From: Carettochelys insculpta
Lineage: Eukaryota > Chordata > Testudines > Carettochelyidae
Length of the DNA: 64,000 nt
Reading direction: 5' to 3'
NCBI RefSeq assembly: GCF_033958435.1
Contig: NC_134152.1
Span: 15,486,001 to 15,550,000 of the forward strand
Below, piece by piece: positions 1 to 11,632 of this stretch. The notes beneath the pieces were generated by a model, which saw nothing but the letters and a program-made list of their open reading frames with translations, was not told where the DNA came from and did not search any database. The translations under genes were made by a program, and so were the position numbers. Position 1 is the stretch's first letter; every line of letters begins with the position of its first letter.

Positions 1-1060
1 GGACCAGCAGCCTAGTCCTTTAAGCACAGGCTCATCAGCCCAGTCACTAAGGCCTCAGAGGCCTAGTCTCTCAGGCTATGTCTGCACTAGCCCAAAACTT
101 TGAAATGGCCATGCAAATGGTCATTTCGAAGTTTACTAATGAAGCGCTGAAATACATATTCAGCACCTCATTACAATGCTGGAAGCCGCGGAGCTTCGAA
201 ATTGACACGGCTCGCCACCGCATGGCTCGTCCAGACAGGGCTCGTTTTCAAAAGGACCCCACCAACTTCGAAATCCCCTTATTCCTATCTGCTGTTAGGA
301 ATAAGGGGATTTCAAAGTTGCCAAGGTCCTTTCGCAAAGGAGCCCCTGCCTGGATGAGCCGCGCGGCGGCGAGCTGTGTCAATTTTGAAGTGCCGCGGCT
401 GCTGGCATTGTAATGAAGTGCTGAATATGTATTTCAGTGCTTCATTAGTAAACTTCGAAATGGCCATTTACATGGCCATTTCGAAGTTTTGGGCTAGTGT
501 AGACACAGCCTTATAGTCATTGCCTCACTCCCTGAGCCACTTCCCCTGTGACCCCCATGCACCTTCTGGGCTTCTACCTCAGGGCCTACAATCTGGTAGC
601 AATCAGGCTGGATGCTTCTCCAAGCTCCCCTTAGCCTGCACAGCACTAAGCTATCTAAGGTGCTAGCTCTTTCTGGGAGCTGGTCCTGCACCCTCCCTGG
701 CCAGGACCCAACTGACCTTATATGCAAGGCTGCTCCAGTGAGCTGCCCTCTGACTGGATCCCCACAGAAGCCCTTCTCTCATTGGCTGTTGGAGCACACA
801 GGATCCCTCCAGCCTTCCTTAACACCTTTAGTAGAGGAGCATTTGCCCCACTACATGGCCAGAGGGCAAAACTGAGAGTTGGGTGTCAAAGGGCAGGCAG
901 GTCAAGTTATGAGAAAATCAGTAGCAGGAGACAAATTTGAGAACAGAGTCACAGATGTCAATGTAAGGCTGAAAAAAGATATCTGGAAGTCAAGGAGCAG
1001 GAAGTATTCCCTCCCGAACAAGACAGTTCCCATTTGCACAGACAACTCCCTATTCCTGCG
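1..1060. repeat. Unclassified interspersed repeat, interrupted by a MITE
   Basis: The blocks 1-73 and 511 to about 700 align with one continuous stretch at about 23,236-23,420. Both carry the same order of phrases, such as cccctgtgacccc, caccttctgggc and gtcaggctgga. The first copy is split by the MITE at 74-510, the second is not. I cannot assign a family; it could be part of an LTR or another large element. Nothing coding is visible through position 1060, and short ORFs here are not conserved with the second copy. Confidence 0.5.
74..510. mobile_element. Harbinger-like palindromic MITE (437 bp)
   Basis: The terminal inverted repeats begin ggctatgtctgcactagcc on the left and end with the near-perfect complement at 510 (about 25 of 27 bases match). 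Nearly the whole element folds on itself: the arms carry cgaaatggcc / ggccatttcg blocks, and the centre is a hairpin around aaatcccctta...taaggggattt near 270-312. The flanking triplets are TCA (71-73) and TTA (511-513), consistent with 3-bp PIF/Harbinger target duplication. It has no coding capacity; transposase would come from an autonomous relative. Confidence 0.85.
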
Positions 1061-1242
1061 CTGGTTTTAAACTGGCCCATAATCCCTGTGAAAGCCTACA
1101 CTGTTCTGGCATTCAATTCCCAGGACTACAGTCCCTGAGTTCAGTTATAATTCTGACAATGGTTAGCAGGTCACTTAGGTGACAGGTTGGAACCTACTAG
1201 CATGAGTCCCAAATTTATTTGATTGCTCTATTCTTCATTTTT

Positions 1243-3013
1243 TAGTATCATAGGTGATTAGGGATGGAAAATCAGGAGGTCGTCTAGTGCAACCTCTGCT
1301 CAAAGCAGGACCCAAGCCAACTACATCATTCCAACATGGCCTCAAAAACCTCTAAGGATGGAGATTCCACCACCTCCCTAGGCAACCCATGGCAGTGCTT
1401 CACGACCCTCCAAGTGAAGTAGTTTTTCTAATATCCAGTCTATACCTCCTGCACTGCAACTTGAGACCAATGTCCTTGTTTTGTCATCTGCCACCACTGA
1501 GAATAGCCTGTCTCCATCCTCCTTGGAACCACCTTCAGGTTCTTGAAGGCTGCTATCAAATCTCTCCCTCATTCTTCTCTTCGGCAGACTAAATAAGGCC
1601 AGTCCCCTCAGCATCATCTCATAAATCATGTACCCCAGCCCCCTAATCACTTTCTTTGTTCTCCACTAAATTTTTCCCAATTTGTCCACATCCTTTTGTA
1701 GTGGGGAGCTCAAAACTGTATGCAGTACTCCAGATGTGGCCTTACCAGTGCCAAATAACAGGGAGTAATCATGTTCCTCAATCTACTGGCACTACTCTGA
1801 ACATTATGCTGACAGCCCAATATGCCAGTAGCCATCTTGGTGACAGGAGCACACTGTCAACTCATATCCAGATTCTCATTTACTGCAATCTCCAGGTGCT
1901 TTTCTGCATAACTGCCTCTTAGTCAACCAGTTCCAGTAGCCTGGAACAGTGCATGGAGTTTGTCCATTTGCAGGACTCTGCACTTTTCATTCTTGAATCT
2001 CATCACATTTCTTTTGGCCCAATCCTCCAATTTCTCTACGTCACTCAGACCCTTATCACTACCCTCCAGCATATTTACTCTCCTCCCAGCTCAGTGCCAT
2101 CTGCAAACTTGCTGAAGGTGCAATCGATCCCATCATCCAGACTATTAATGAAGATGTTCAAAAAAATCAGCCTCAGGACTGACTGTTGGGACACTCCACT
2201 TGATACCATCTGCCAAGTAGACATCAAGCCTTTGATTGCTACTCATCGAGCCTGATGACCTAGACAGCTTTCTATCCACCTTATAGTCCATTCATCCGAG
2301 CATATTACTTTAATTTGCTGGCAAAGATAGTGTGGGGACCATATCAAAAACTTTGGTAATGTCAAAATAAATCATGTCTGCCACTGTCCCCACATCCACA
2401 GAGACAGTTATCTCATCATAGAGGGCACTCAGGCTGGTCAGGCAAGACTTGCCCTTGGTGAATCCAAGTGGACTGGTCCCAAACACCTTTCTCTCCTCCA
2501 AGTGTTTCAGAATGGATTCCTTGAGAACCTGCTCCATGATTTTTCCATGGGCTGAGGGAGGCTGACCAGTCTGTAGTTCCCTCAATCCTCCTTCTTCCCT
2601 TTTGTGAAAGACAAGCACTACATTTGCCTTTTTTTCTAATCATCCAGGGTCTCCCCCAATTACCACAAGTTTTCAAAGATAATAACCAGTGGCTCTGCAA
2701 TCATATCAGCCAGCTCTCTCAGCACCTTCATATGTGTTGGATCTGGCCCCATGGATTTGTGCATCTCCAGCTTTCCTAAATAGTCCTTAACCTGTGCTTT
2801 CAGTATGGAGGACTCCTCACCTCCTCCACCTGCTGCTTCCCAGTCCAGCAGTCTGGAAGCTGACCTTGTCTGTGAAGACCAAGGCAAAAAAAGCATTGAG
2901 TACTTGAGCTCCATATCAACTATCACCAGGTTGTCTTTCCCATTCGGTAGGGGTCCCTCATTTTCCCTGACATTTGCCTTGTTGCTAGCATATCTATAGA
3001 AACCCTTCTTGTT
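1243..3013 (-). mobile_element. CR1 LINE, 5'-truncated, reverse transcriptase remnant
   Basis: On the minus strand the reverse-transcriptase region reads from about 2990 down to 2310. It shows recognisable CR1 blocks such as HKSMGPDPTHMKVLRELAD (about 2740), KIMEQVLKESILKHLEE (about 2510) and GFTKGKSCLTSLSALYDEIT (about 2430). Several frame changes separate these blocks, so it is a pseudogene. The antisense 3' region runs from about 2300 down to 1243, with the typical CR1 wording of ccaccacctccctaggcaac. The active family copies itself by target-primed reverse transcription. The upstream part is cut off where another CR1 tail begins at 3014. Confidence 0.88.
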
Positions 3014-3520
3014 ATAGAATCATAGGGTTGGAAGAGACCTCAGTAGTCCAACCCCCTGCTGAGAGCAAGCCCAATCCCAACTAAATCATCCAGCCAAAGC
3101 TTTGTCAAGCTGGGACTTAAAAACCTCTATGAATGAAGATTCCTAGAGTTACACCAAGTTTCCTGATATGGATGGCAGGATCCCCCTTCGGAGGGAGTTC
3201 CTGCCCATCACTCCGCAGCTTCTCCTCTAGGGAATGTGGTCATGGAACCCCTCCCTTAGGACAATGAATCCCAGGCCATGCATTTGATGGGTTCCTCAGA
3301 CAACTCGTCCAAACAACTGTCCACTGTAGTACCTGTGCAGACAGACTGAAAACAGTGTCTCACTTCTGTCTGCATAGGGGTATTTGAGTTCTTGTCTTTC
3401 TTCTTCCAGAGGTCACATGCTGCCTGTTTTGCTCCCTTCTCTGCACTGCTGACCCTAATTCTTCAACATGTTGTGGGTGAAGCATCAAACACTGACTTCT
3501 ACCCAGAAAGTCAGCATTTG
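3014..3520 (-). mobile_element. Second CR1 copy, internally deleted
   Basis: The antisense CR1 3' end starts at tagaatcatagggttggaag and runs to about 3150. It then jumps to a sequence related to the far upstream part of the CR1 at 28.3 kb: gtggtcatggaacccc at about 3238 matches gtagtcatagaatcccc at about 28,285. The reverse-transcriptase region is missing, which points to an internal deletion. It abuts the preceding CR1 directly and probably inserted into it. The upper boundary is approximate. Confidence 0.6.
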
Positions 3521-3811
3521 CTCTGATGCAACACAGGGTTGATAAAACCTTTCACACTACCATGACCCTCCAACTACATACATCACTGCCCAGGCAGAGC
3601 AGAGAGAAGCAGCTGCTGGCCAGGCACCCAGCTGTGAATGCAGCACTGCATAAGCAGCAGCACAGAAGTAAAGCTGACAATGTGAAAAGAGATATTTGTC
3701 TTAATTTCTGCACTCCTGCTGCCACCCTAGGCTTACAGCTGGAGCCCTGCCACCCTCTCCAGGTGAGGGATTGGAGGGGGAGGCATTATAAATCGCAGCT
3801 GGGATGCCATC

Positions 3812-4009
3812 CAATGTTCTCTCTAATTTTTTTCTATCCATGGGCAGAATAAAGTTTGTTATGTGCACCAAGGCATGAACAGATGTGCACCACCAGTAGA
3901 AACACATGCTGCCAGTTCTGGGCACCTATGAGCACTCTGCTGAATAGCTCAGTGACACCCGACTCTCTCCTGGGTGGCCATCCAAGCTCTCAGCTTGCAG
4001 GGAACACTG
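3812..4009 (+). mobile_element. hAT-like non-autonomous element
   Basis: The element begins caatgttctctctaattttt and ends cagggaacactg, an imperfect inverted repeat of the hAT-type end CAGTGTTCCCTCTAA. A second copy lies in reverse orientation at 22,453-22,622, and both share the internal phrase tgtgcaccaccagta. The 290 bases before it (3521-3811) show nothing I recognise. No clear 8-bp target duplication remains, suggesting an old insertion. Confidence 0.55.
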
Positions 4010-4179
4010 AAGTCACCTAGGATCTTGTGGTTTTTTTGTCTGGGTGAGGGTACACCAGACATCTTCAGAAAATGGGGGATCAATAAAGTGTTCCATTGTT
4101 GAGCATCGTGGAATAGATTCAAATCGTGTCTTTAGAGACCGTGGATTTGTGATTTAATAGAAATACAGAAATAAGCCCC

Positions 4180-4770
4180 TCTCCACCAACACAACTCTAG
4201 TTGTGACTTGGAACGCATATGGGATATCAAACAATTACTAAACACACTTGAGGAGGACCACAGCCTGAAAAAATGTGTCCTGAACATCCTCTTTCAGCCT
4301 TTAATCCTCCAACCTCAACATCATAAGCAAAAACTCCCTCACAAAAAGCAGCATCAGAAAAACAGACCTATAGACATATCTAAAACCTGCTACAAAGACT
4401 AACACATCAAACCTTTCAAGATCTATGAATCCGATATGTGTACCTCATCCAGAGCACTCAATGACCCAACAACAACTATGTGGGTGAAATGAAAATCAAT
4501 GTGCTCTCAAACTCACACAGAAAAATTATTAAAAATAAAACCCCAGATTGCCTGTGGGTGAACAGTTCCCACACAGTGACTGGTCTGTATCTGACCTCTC
4601 AGTCCTCATCTTCAAAGGAAACCTACATAACACCTTCAAAACATGAATGTAGGAGCTTAAATTCATAATTTTGCTAGATATGAAAAATCATGGACTGAAC
4701 CAAGACGCCAGATTTAGGGCATCTTACAGCAGTCTATAACCAACGCAAACTGCTTCCCCAGCTTTTTCTC
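4180..4770 (+). pseudogene. Degraded retroelement ORF end, probably a second Penelope lineage
   Basis: Several frameshifted blocks on the plus strand resemble the end of a PLE endonuclease ORF: SDLSVLIFKGNLHNTFKT at about 4590-4640, then LKFIILLDMKNHGLNQDARF at about 4655-4715, close to a stop. The second block parallels the C terminus of the intact-looking PLE endonuclease at 21.1 kb (FIFKFNTLTYGLNRDANF). Upstream, 4200-4500 is too decayed to place. The assignment rests on this C-terminal similarity only; it could be another GIY-YIG or LINE-type ORF. Confidence 0.42.
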
Positions 4771-6903
4771 TCCTTCCTCCTGCATGACTGGTGAGTTGCT
4801 AATGTGACACAGCATCTTGCATGGTCCTTTGAAATGTATTAATTATACAATTTGTTCCACCTTGTATTTAGCTGCGACACTTTGGGCTTGTTTAGCATTA
4901 TAAAACAGCATGGCAAGGGCACCACAAGGTAAGGTGTACTACCCCCACACTGAGCTACCAGCAGCAGACCAATTATTGTGGACCCCACCTTCCTCACTGC
5001 ACTTGCTCAAGGTGGAGAATGCAGATGAAGGGAAACAGCCACGCTCAGTTGGGGCAGGTGACGGTGGAGGACGGACATACTTTGCTGGTTCCTGTGATGC
5101 TCCTGGCAGCAGAGCCACACAATGTGTCAGCTGACTCATTGACTGCAGAGACTTCTGGAGAAGCCAAGCTGCTGCCTACTGAGGAAGCTGCTGATTGTTC
5201 TATGTCCCAGCACAGCGGGAAGTAAGGCCTCCAGACTGTTTTGTTTTGCCCTGCCCAGGGGCCACAGACTGAGATGTTGTGTTTCCAGGTGGGCCAATTC
5301 TCTCCCTGTAGATACCTGCCCTCAGCCTGAGGGTTGCAGGGCCATAGCCTGTTTTCTCACCCTGCCCAGCAGTTGCAGACAGCTTGCTGTTGAGCCCTGC
5401 TCAGAAGGCTAATTCACTGAACTGTTCGATTGTTCTGCTGCCCCAGCACAGGGCGTGTGGGATCCCACCTACCTTGATTGTTTTGCTCCACAGAGTACAC
5501 AAGCTATCTAAGACTGGTCCCATACTGGACCAACAGGGCATCGCAGTCCAGTCCACAAGGCCACTGCAAGGCACCGCTGCAGCCGTGCCACAGAAGTGCT
5601 TGCGAGAATGGCTACACTACAGCGCTGGCAGTGGTACAGCCAAAAGATGATGGAAGCAATATCTCCTGTTGGCAATTACTCCAGCTGCCCCTCATCCCTC
5701 ACAAGTGCTGGTAGCCATGCCAGCAGAAGAAGCTCTCCCACCAAAATAGCCCTGTCCACACTGGCACTTATATCACTTGGGGAGGTGGGGAACCAGGTGG
5801 CTTAACGACACCCATGAGCAATGTAACATATCCAGGTAAGCTGTAGTGTGCACCTGCATGGAAGTGAAGATACTACCTAGGCTGACCAGAAGAATTAGGT
5901 TGATTTAACTGCATCATTCAGGGGTGTGGATTTTTAAAATGCCTGAGTGACGTACTTGTACTGGCCTAATTTTCTAGGCCTCTGAGTAAACTTCCCAGAC
6001 CTGAGGAAGAGCTCAGTGAGTTGGTCCAATCAAAGATATTACCTCAGTCACCTTGTCTCTTTAGCAATTCTGAGGACATTGTGGGTCTCTCAGCAACTGC
6101 TGGTATCCTGTGTCTATAGTAAGCAATGCCTTACTCATAACTGTAGCTGTGAATAAGCAGAAAACACAACAATGTGATTTCTACACCAGAGCACCATGGA
6201 AACAGATGCTGTAAGTCCCCCTCTATCAGAAGAGTTAGTTTAGATTTAGTTATTACATCAACAGTCATAACCAGATTAAAATCCAGAGTATGGATGAATA
6301 ACACTGGACCAGATTTTGCTGCTCAACAGTATACTACAGTATGATTTTGAGCAACCAATATGTAATCTGATTGCTCCAAGAACTAACAGAGCAGTCCAAA
6401 TCATTAAGGAACTTAAAATAATAAATGAAAAAAAAAAAAAGAAAAACAATCCTGCTAATCTGGCCACATTGCTTCAGCCCCCAAGCAAACAGATATAGCC
6501 TAGATCTACTAAAAATGCAAATACCACCTTCTGTTACTGCACCAACCACAGACTCACTCTCTTGAGAAATCAGCTACATGGGAAACCACACACTATGCAA
6601 TGCAAGGCAATGCAAAACAAAACACTCCTGCACAGCTAGCAATATACATTAAATACCTCATAGTAGGAAGAGTGAACATGTTAAGTGCAAGTCTATACTA
6701 AAGAGTTAGGTCAACAGAAGGCAGCTTATGTCAACTGTGAGATACCTTCTGTTTATTCACTTAGGAAGGTGTAACTCGCCTGTTACATTGACCAAATAAA
6801 GACACCTCTATAAGAGAGATCACTCTTAGGTCAATGTAGTTGGAGCAACGGATAGCACATTGCTTACATCAACCTATGTGGCCTCAAAGAGGTCCTATGA
6901 CAC
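4771..6903. other. Unassigned intergenic DNA with one unidentified open frame
   Basis: No gene is recognised here. A plus-strand open frame at 5019-5225 stays open upstream of its ATG and contains TVEDGHTLLVPVMLLAAEP, which looks more protein-like than random, but I cannot name it. It may be a piece of a transposon gene. Around 6690-6900 there is a degraded MITE-like stretch with gtctatactaaagagttaggtcaa and related phrases. The rest shows no feature I can support. Confidence 0.3.
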
Positions 6904-6906
6904 TCA

Positions 6907-7617
6907 GGCTACGTCTACACGTGCAGCCAACATCGAAATAGCTTATTTCGATGTTGCGACATCGAAATAGTCTATTTCGATGAATAACGTCTACACGTCC
7001 TCCAGGGCCAGCAACGTCGATGTTCAACTTCGACGTTGCTCAGCCCAACATCGAAATAGGCGCAGCAAGGGAACGTCTACACGTCAAAGTAGCACACATC
7101 GAAATAGGGATGCCAGGCACAGCTGCAGACAGGGTCACAGGGCAGACTCAACAGCCAGCCGCTCCCTTAAAGGGCCCCTCCCAGACACAGTTGCACTAAA
7201 CAACACAAGATACACAGAGCTGACAACTGGTTGCAGACCCTGTGCCTGCAGCATAGATCCCCAGCTGCCGCAGAAGCAGCCAGAAGCCCTGGGCTAAGGG
7301 CTGCTGCCCACGGTGACCATAGAGCCCCGCAGGGGCTGGAGAGAGAGCGTCTCTCAACCCCCCAGCTGATGGCCGCCATGGAGGACCCAGCAATTTCGAC
7401 GTTGCGGGACGCGGATTGTCTACACGGTCCCTACTTCGACATTGAACGTCGAAGTAGGGCGCTATTCCTATCTCCTCATGAGGTTAGCGACTTCGACGTC
7501 TCGCCGCCTAACGTCGAAGTTAACTTCAAAATAGCGCCTGACGCGTGTAGACGCGACGGGCGCTATTTCGAAGTTGGTGCCGCTAATTCGAAGTAGCGTG
7601 CACGTGTAGGCGCAGCT
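6907..7617. mobile_element. Harbinger-like MITE family 2 (711 bp), copy 1
   Basis: The left end is ggctacgtctacacgtgc and the right end is its imperfect complement. The element is flanked by TCA at 6904-6906 and TCA at 7618-7620, a perfect 3-bp target duplication. Arms rich in atcgaaatag / ctatttcgat repeats flank a unique core at about 7080-7400. The core is shared with the copy at 33,067-33,743 and includes ccttaaagggcccctcccag. The core has no terminal-repeat character and may be captured or transposon-derived coding sequence. It encodes no transposase. Confidence 0.85.
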
Positions 7618-8651
7618 TCAGTGTGATTGATTTGGTAACCATTTTGAACTCTGTTGCCCTGCAGCCACGCAGGTATGCAACCCTTCTCTTTCAAAGTCCT
7701 GGGAAATTTAGAAGTTAGTTTTCTTGTTTGCTCAATGTGAAAAGCTAAAATAGAAACTTTCCGACTGACCCTGTTGGCTCCATGCATCAAACATGCTCCT
7801 CCCTGGAACATGTGGAAGGTGCAGGGGTGTCATTTGGTGGTGGGAGCAACAGCAACTCAAAGAATATTGCCACTACAGTATGTTGGTTCCTGCCTCCCCT
7901 CTACCCAGGAGTGTGAGGAATGTAGGGCATTTTATTTATGCATCTCTGTCTCTGCTGTTTCTCTGAGAACCCCTCACCCACCCCTCAGCCTGTCTCCAGC
8001 ACTGATTGAAAAGCAAGTTCACTCTTCTCCTTCTTCCCCCAGGCTGGCTATTCTTTGTCATATGACCTAGGAATCTTTGCTGCAAAAGCAGCAGAGCTAC
8101 AGAATGACCATCTGCTGGGATCTTTCTCTTCTGTCAAGAAACAAACATGCTGCCACACCACGAAAATTGCTTAAATAACACCTAAATTACACTCATTCCC
8201 TGGATGGTCACCGTGTCATGGTGAGTGGGATTGTGTGTTCCAATGAACCCAAGAGTAATGCTGTACGGAATCTCGAAGTCCCAGCAGGGTCACCCATGCT
8301 GGCAAGGGCAAGGGGGTGGGACCACACAAAGAATGACCCTAAACATCTTCAATGGCCGAACAGGCGGAGGACAGCAAGGGTAATGCTACAACAGCTGTGA
8401 AGGCAGGTGGAGTTTGCAGCGGACAGAAGACTCCCAATCATCATGGAACCCATGCCATTGGATCTGGCCCATCTATCTCTCAAAGATTGTGTGGTGGCTG
8501 CAATGCAACAGTCTCCCCACATTAAAAGAAGGCAAACACAGGCACACAGATGGAAGTGGGAAGTCTAGCCACACACACACACACACACACACAGGGAAGG
8601 AGGAGGCCTGCAGAATAGTTTATTGATGTCCGTGAATCCTGTGAGGCTGCA
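7618..8651. other. Unannotated intergenic DNA with a (CA)n tract
   Basis: No coding or repeat family is recognised between the two MITEs. The only clear feature is a pure CA dinucleotide run at about 8571-8593. Confidence 0.5.
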
Positions 8652-8860
8652 TTGATGGGCAATGATCAATCCAGCGGGGGTCAATTTATCACGTTTAGTG
8701 TAGAAGTGATAAATCAATCGTTGAGTGCTCTCCCATCAGCTCTGGTTCGCCATCAGAATAAGAAAAGTAATAAGAGTCAATGGGAGCGCATCAGCTCTTA
8801 ACTTACTGTGGTATTAGGCTTAAATACGTCAACTTCTGCTACATTTTTCACATAGCTGAA
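8652..8860. mobile_element. MITE fragment with cgataaatc-type arms
   Basis: The central part is an inverted repeat: caatttatcacgtttagtg is followed closely by tagaagtgataaatcaatc. The flanks tgatgggcaatgatc and gagtgctctcccatc extend the unit. This layout is typical of non-autonomous DNA transposons in this window, but terminal repeats and a target duplication were not located, so the limits are approximate. Confidence 0.45.
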
Positions 8861-9996
8861 ATTGTATCACTTAGGTCAAAAGCCCTCAATAGTGTACAAA
8901 AGCTTTTCTGTAATAATTCTGCAATCCTCCGTCAAAGCTTTCTTGGAAGTGGTACCTTGTTTCTCTCCCCAGAGGAGAATAATTTTCTCCGCCACGCAAC
9001 AATTACTTCAGCAGGCACCATCGCAGCACACAGGCGAGCAGTCTACAGACTGGAACTGCAGCCAGATGCAGAGGGAGGCTGCTCCCTTGCAGCCTCTGTT
9101 ACCACCAGAAGTGAGATATCAGTTACAGTCAACACCACCTGTGGAATATAGTGCCAGTATTCAGTACAGTAGCTCTGTCCACTTATACTCATACCCCTGT
9201 GCTCCACCCCATTGTCCCAGCTTGCTCCTCCCACCTAGTCTAGGTCTACCATCATGTTCTATGACTTGCAAGAAAAAGTGAGAAAATGGTGCCTGTAACT
9301 TATTAGGATCATTATTAGGAGTGTAAGTGCACTAACCATAGGACCTCTTTCAATTATATCTTCAGCAGCTGCAAATGTGGTCTTGAGGGTCTCTTCAAGC
9401 ACACTGGTGGAGTAGCTTGGCCAGAGAAAACACAGAAATAGGCTAAGGAAAACATAGTCCAGGAGATCTTGCAAGCCTCAGGTGCTTTGGCTTTCAAGGA
9501 GATCACTTGGAGGGTGAATAATGATGATCAAAATGTGGAGAAATAGAGAACAGAAAACATGGGCAGCAGAGGTGACAGTCCTGATGAGGGAGCAAACATG
9601 CAATGGTCTCTGAATGCACTTCAGACTAAGCACATCTTTGCTCACCTCCCTCTGAAGCCGACAGAGAACTACATTCCAGGACCTCGGTACACTCCCTCCC
9701 CTCATTCAAAGGATCTTCCAGGACCTCTGCAGTATCCAAGGTAAACCACGCCCCAAGAGAGTATAGTCGATGACAGTCACACATACGCTAACAATGTTCT
9801 AAGAGCTGGGTGCATGTGCTTGTATATTCCATGTTTCTTCCTTTTTAAGGATATTTTCTCCTGAACGTGTGATGTTTACCTCAGCATTATGTAGGCAGGT
9901 TTGCAGAGGAATGGAATAAAAAAAAACCAAACACCTCTTATGGGAACTGAATTTATCTTTATGCTACAGTATATAGTGGCTGATGCTAACATTCAC
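8861..9996. other. Unannotated intergenic DNA
   Basis: Overlapping short ORFs occur on both strands (for example a 139-codon frame at 8862-9281). None shows a recognisable domain, and the two plus-strand frames overlap each other, as expected by chance. I see no repeat family here. Confidence 0.4.
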
Positions 9997-10009
9997 AGAC
10001 AACAGCTGT

Positions 10010-10130
10010 CAAAACAAAAAGCAGTCCACGAAAGCTCACCTAATAAACTATTTTGCTAGTCTTTAAAGTGCTACTTGACTGCGTTTTGTTTTGATAGTGT
10101 ATAGACTAGCACGGCTCCCTCTCAGTTACT
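10010..10130 (+). mobile_element. Penelope 3' tail with short inverted arm
   Basis: Bases 10010-10025 are the reverse complement of the tail sequence actgctttttgttttg. They are followed directly by the forward PLE tail, from ccacgaaagctcacctaataa to ctcccctctcagttact-like terminal bases at 10130. The flanks are a perfect 13-bp duplication, agacaacagctgt, at 9997-10009 and 10131-10143. This shows that the inverted-plus-forward structure inserted as one event. It has no coding part. Confidence 0.85.
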
Positions 10131-10314
10131 AGACAACAGCTGTGTGTGTGTTGTCATGTAAGGGACACAACACAATCATTACAATGTTTATCTCACAGTG
10201 CAAGAAACTCAGTCACAGATTCAACACATTATAGCAACACACAATATTGTGGCTCATTGTTAAAATGCTCCTTCAAAGCCACCCTGAGCCAAAGAGAACC
10301 ACTTCAAGCCATTT

Positions 10315-10680
10315 TTATAGCCCTGGTATCTGTCTGCTCAAAATTAGCAGACAGCTGATCCACCTCCAAGTTCGACTCCAGGAAAATTTCTTCCCCTTTG
10401 TTTCACAAATATTATGCAGCACACGGAAGATAGCTATGATCACACGGATATTATCCTCAGTGAGGTCTAATTTCCTGATGAGATAGAGACAGCAACCTTT
10501 CAAACATCCAAAGGCATGGTCAGTCATTCTGCACCTGATGGCCCTATTGCTGAAGGGTTCCCTGCTGCTGTATGGCTTCATGAGCCAGAGGACAAGGGAT
10601 AGGCTGGTCTCCCAGGATAACTGTGGGCATTTCCACATCCCTAGTGGTAAGAAAGGAAAGAAACTCCCTGCTTGCAGCAT
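10315..10680 (-). pseudogene. Harbinger transposase C-terminal remnant (DDE superfamily)
   Basis: The minus-strand frame contains FGCLKGCCLYLIRKLDLTED and the following block IRVIIAIFRVLHNICETKG. Both match the C-terminal region of PIF/Harbinger (HARBI1-like, DDE_Tnp_4) transposases, where an ERAFGRLKGR motif carries the catalytic glutamate; here the residue before AFG is H instead of E. Just upstream, WLMKPYSSREPFSNRAI continues the family pattern, but a frameshift breaks the link to the preceding GD.AYPL block. Active proteins cut and paste DNA in the nucleus. This copy is dead, and the N-terminal two thirds are missing. Confidence 0.75.
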
Positions 10681-10741
10681 TTCGTATAGGCTTGTGTTCC
10701 TACAGATGCATCCACGGTATGCGTTCCCTGACCATTCCCTG

Positions 10742-11035
10742 ACAAATCAAATACATGAACTGAAGGAGTGGGGTGAGGGACACTTGCAAGACAATTAACA
10801 TCCCTCACCCCTCTCCTTCAGTTCATGTATTGATTTGTTAGTTTTTATTGCAATTTTTTGGACCTCTGGGCTATATGGCTGGGTCTGGACTGGAAATGTT
10901 GTAGATCTGCAGAAGTGGGTGTGTCCCACAAAAGCTCATCATCTAATAAATCATTTTGTTAGTTTTTAAAGTGCTACTTGATTGCTGCTTTGTTTTGTTA
11001 GAATACAAACATGGCTACCTCTCTGTTACTACAGT
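10742..11035 (+). mobile_element. Penelope tail with hairpin start
   Basis: A left arm, caaatcaaatacatgaactg at 10745-10764 and its continuation through gtggggtgaggga, is mirrored by ccctcacccctctccttcag at 10803 onward. The two arms are separated by about 20 bases. The forward tail follows, with gaagtgggtgtgtcccacaa and ctaataaatcattttgttag, ending near ctctctgttactac at 11,035. It is a partial PLE copy inserted in inverted-repeat form. The left boundary is uncertain, and no target duplication was identified. Confidence 0.65.
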
Positions 11036-11107
11036 GATATGTATTCAGGCTGATGACAAAATGTCTGATAGCAAATAAACTGCAATTGGACAAAACCTGT
11101 GTGTATG

Positions 11108-11108
<1 letters not shown>

Positions 11109-11160
<52 letters not shown>
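11109..11160. repeat. (CT)n(TA)n microsatellite
   Basis: A run of about 12 CT units is followed without a break by about 14 TA units. It is probably polymorphic in length. Confidence 0.97.
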
Positions 11161-11162
<2 letters not shown>

Positions 11163-11632
11163 TTCTCCACCACCTTCTGGCCAGTTTTGGAGTCCCGAAA
11201 ATACAGATGGAGAGAGGAGTAAAAATATGAAATACTTCTTACAGAAGCAGCTGTAAGAATGGAGATCTCCAGAACTGAACTCTTGTTGAACTAAACATTA
11301 GAATATTTAAGGACAAAAAAAAAAAGAATCTGGTGCTATTTGAAAGCTTTTGAATTTATCTTGTAGACTCTGAACTGTAAGACACTAACTAGTGTAAGAA
11401 AGCTATCCCACCATCAATTAGCAATGGCCAGAGGAAAATCCTGTAGCAAATTCTCTTATCTGACTGCACTGTGCACAAAAATGAGGCGCAGCAAGATTAT
11501 CCTAGAATGGTTGCTAGGCAACCTATGTAGTGCCTAGAAAACATTTGATGCTGACAGGTACTCTAAACTGTGTTGTAGTGAGCAGTTCTATTAGCGTATT
11601 AATTCTTCTGCAATAATGGACTTTCCAGACTA

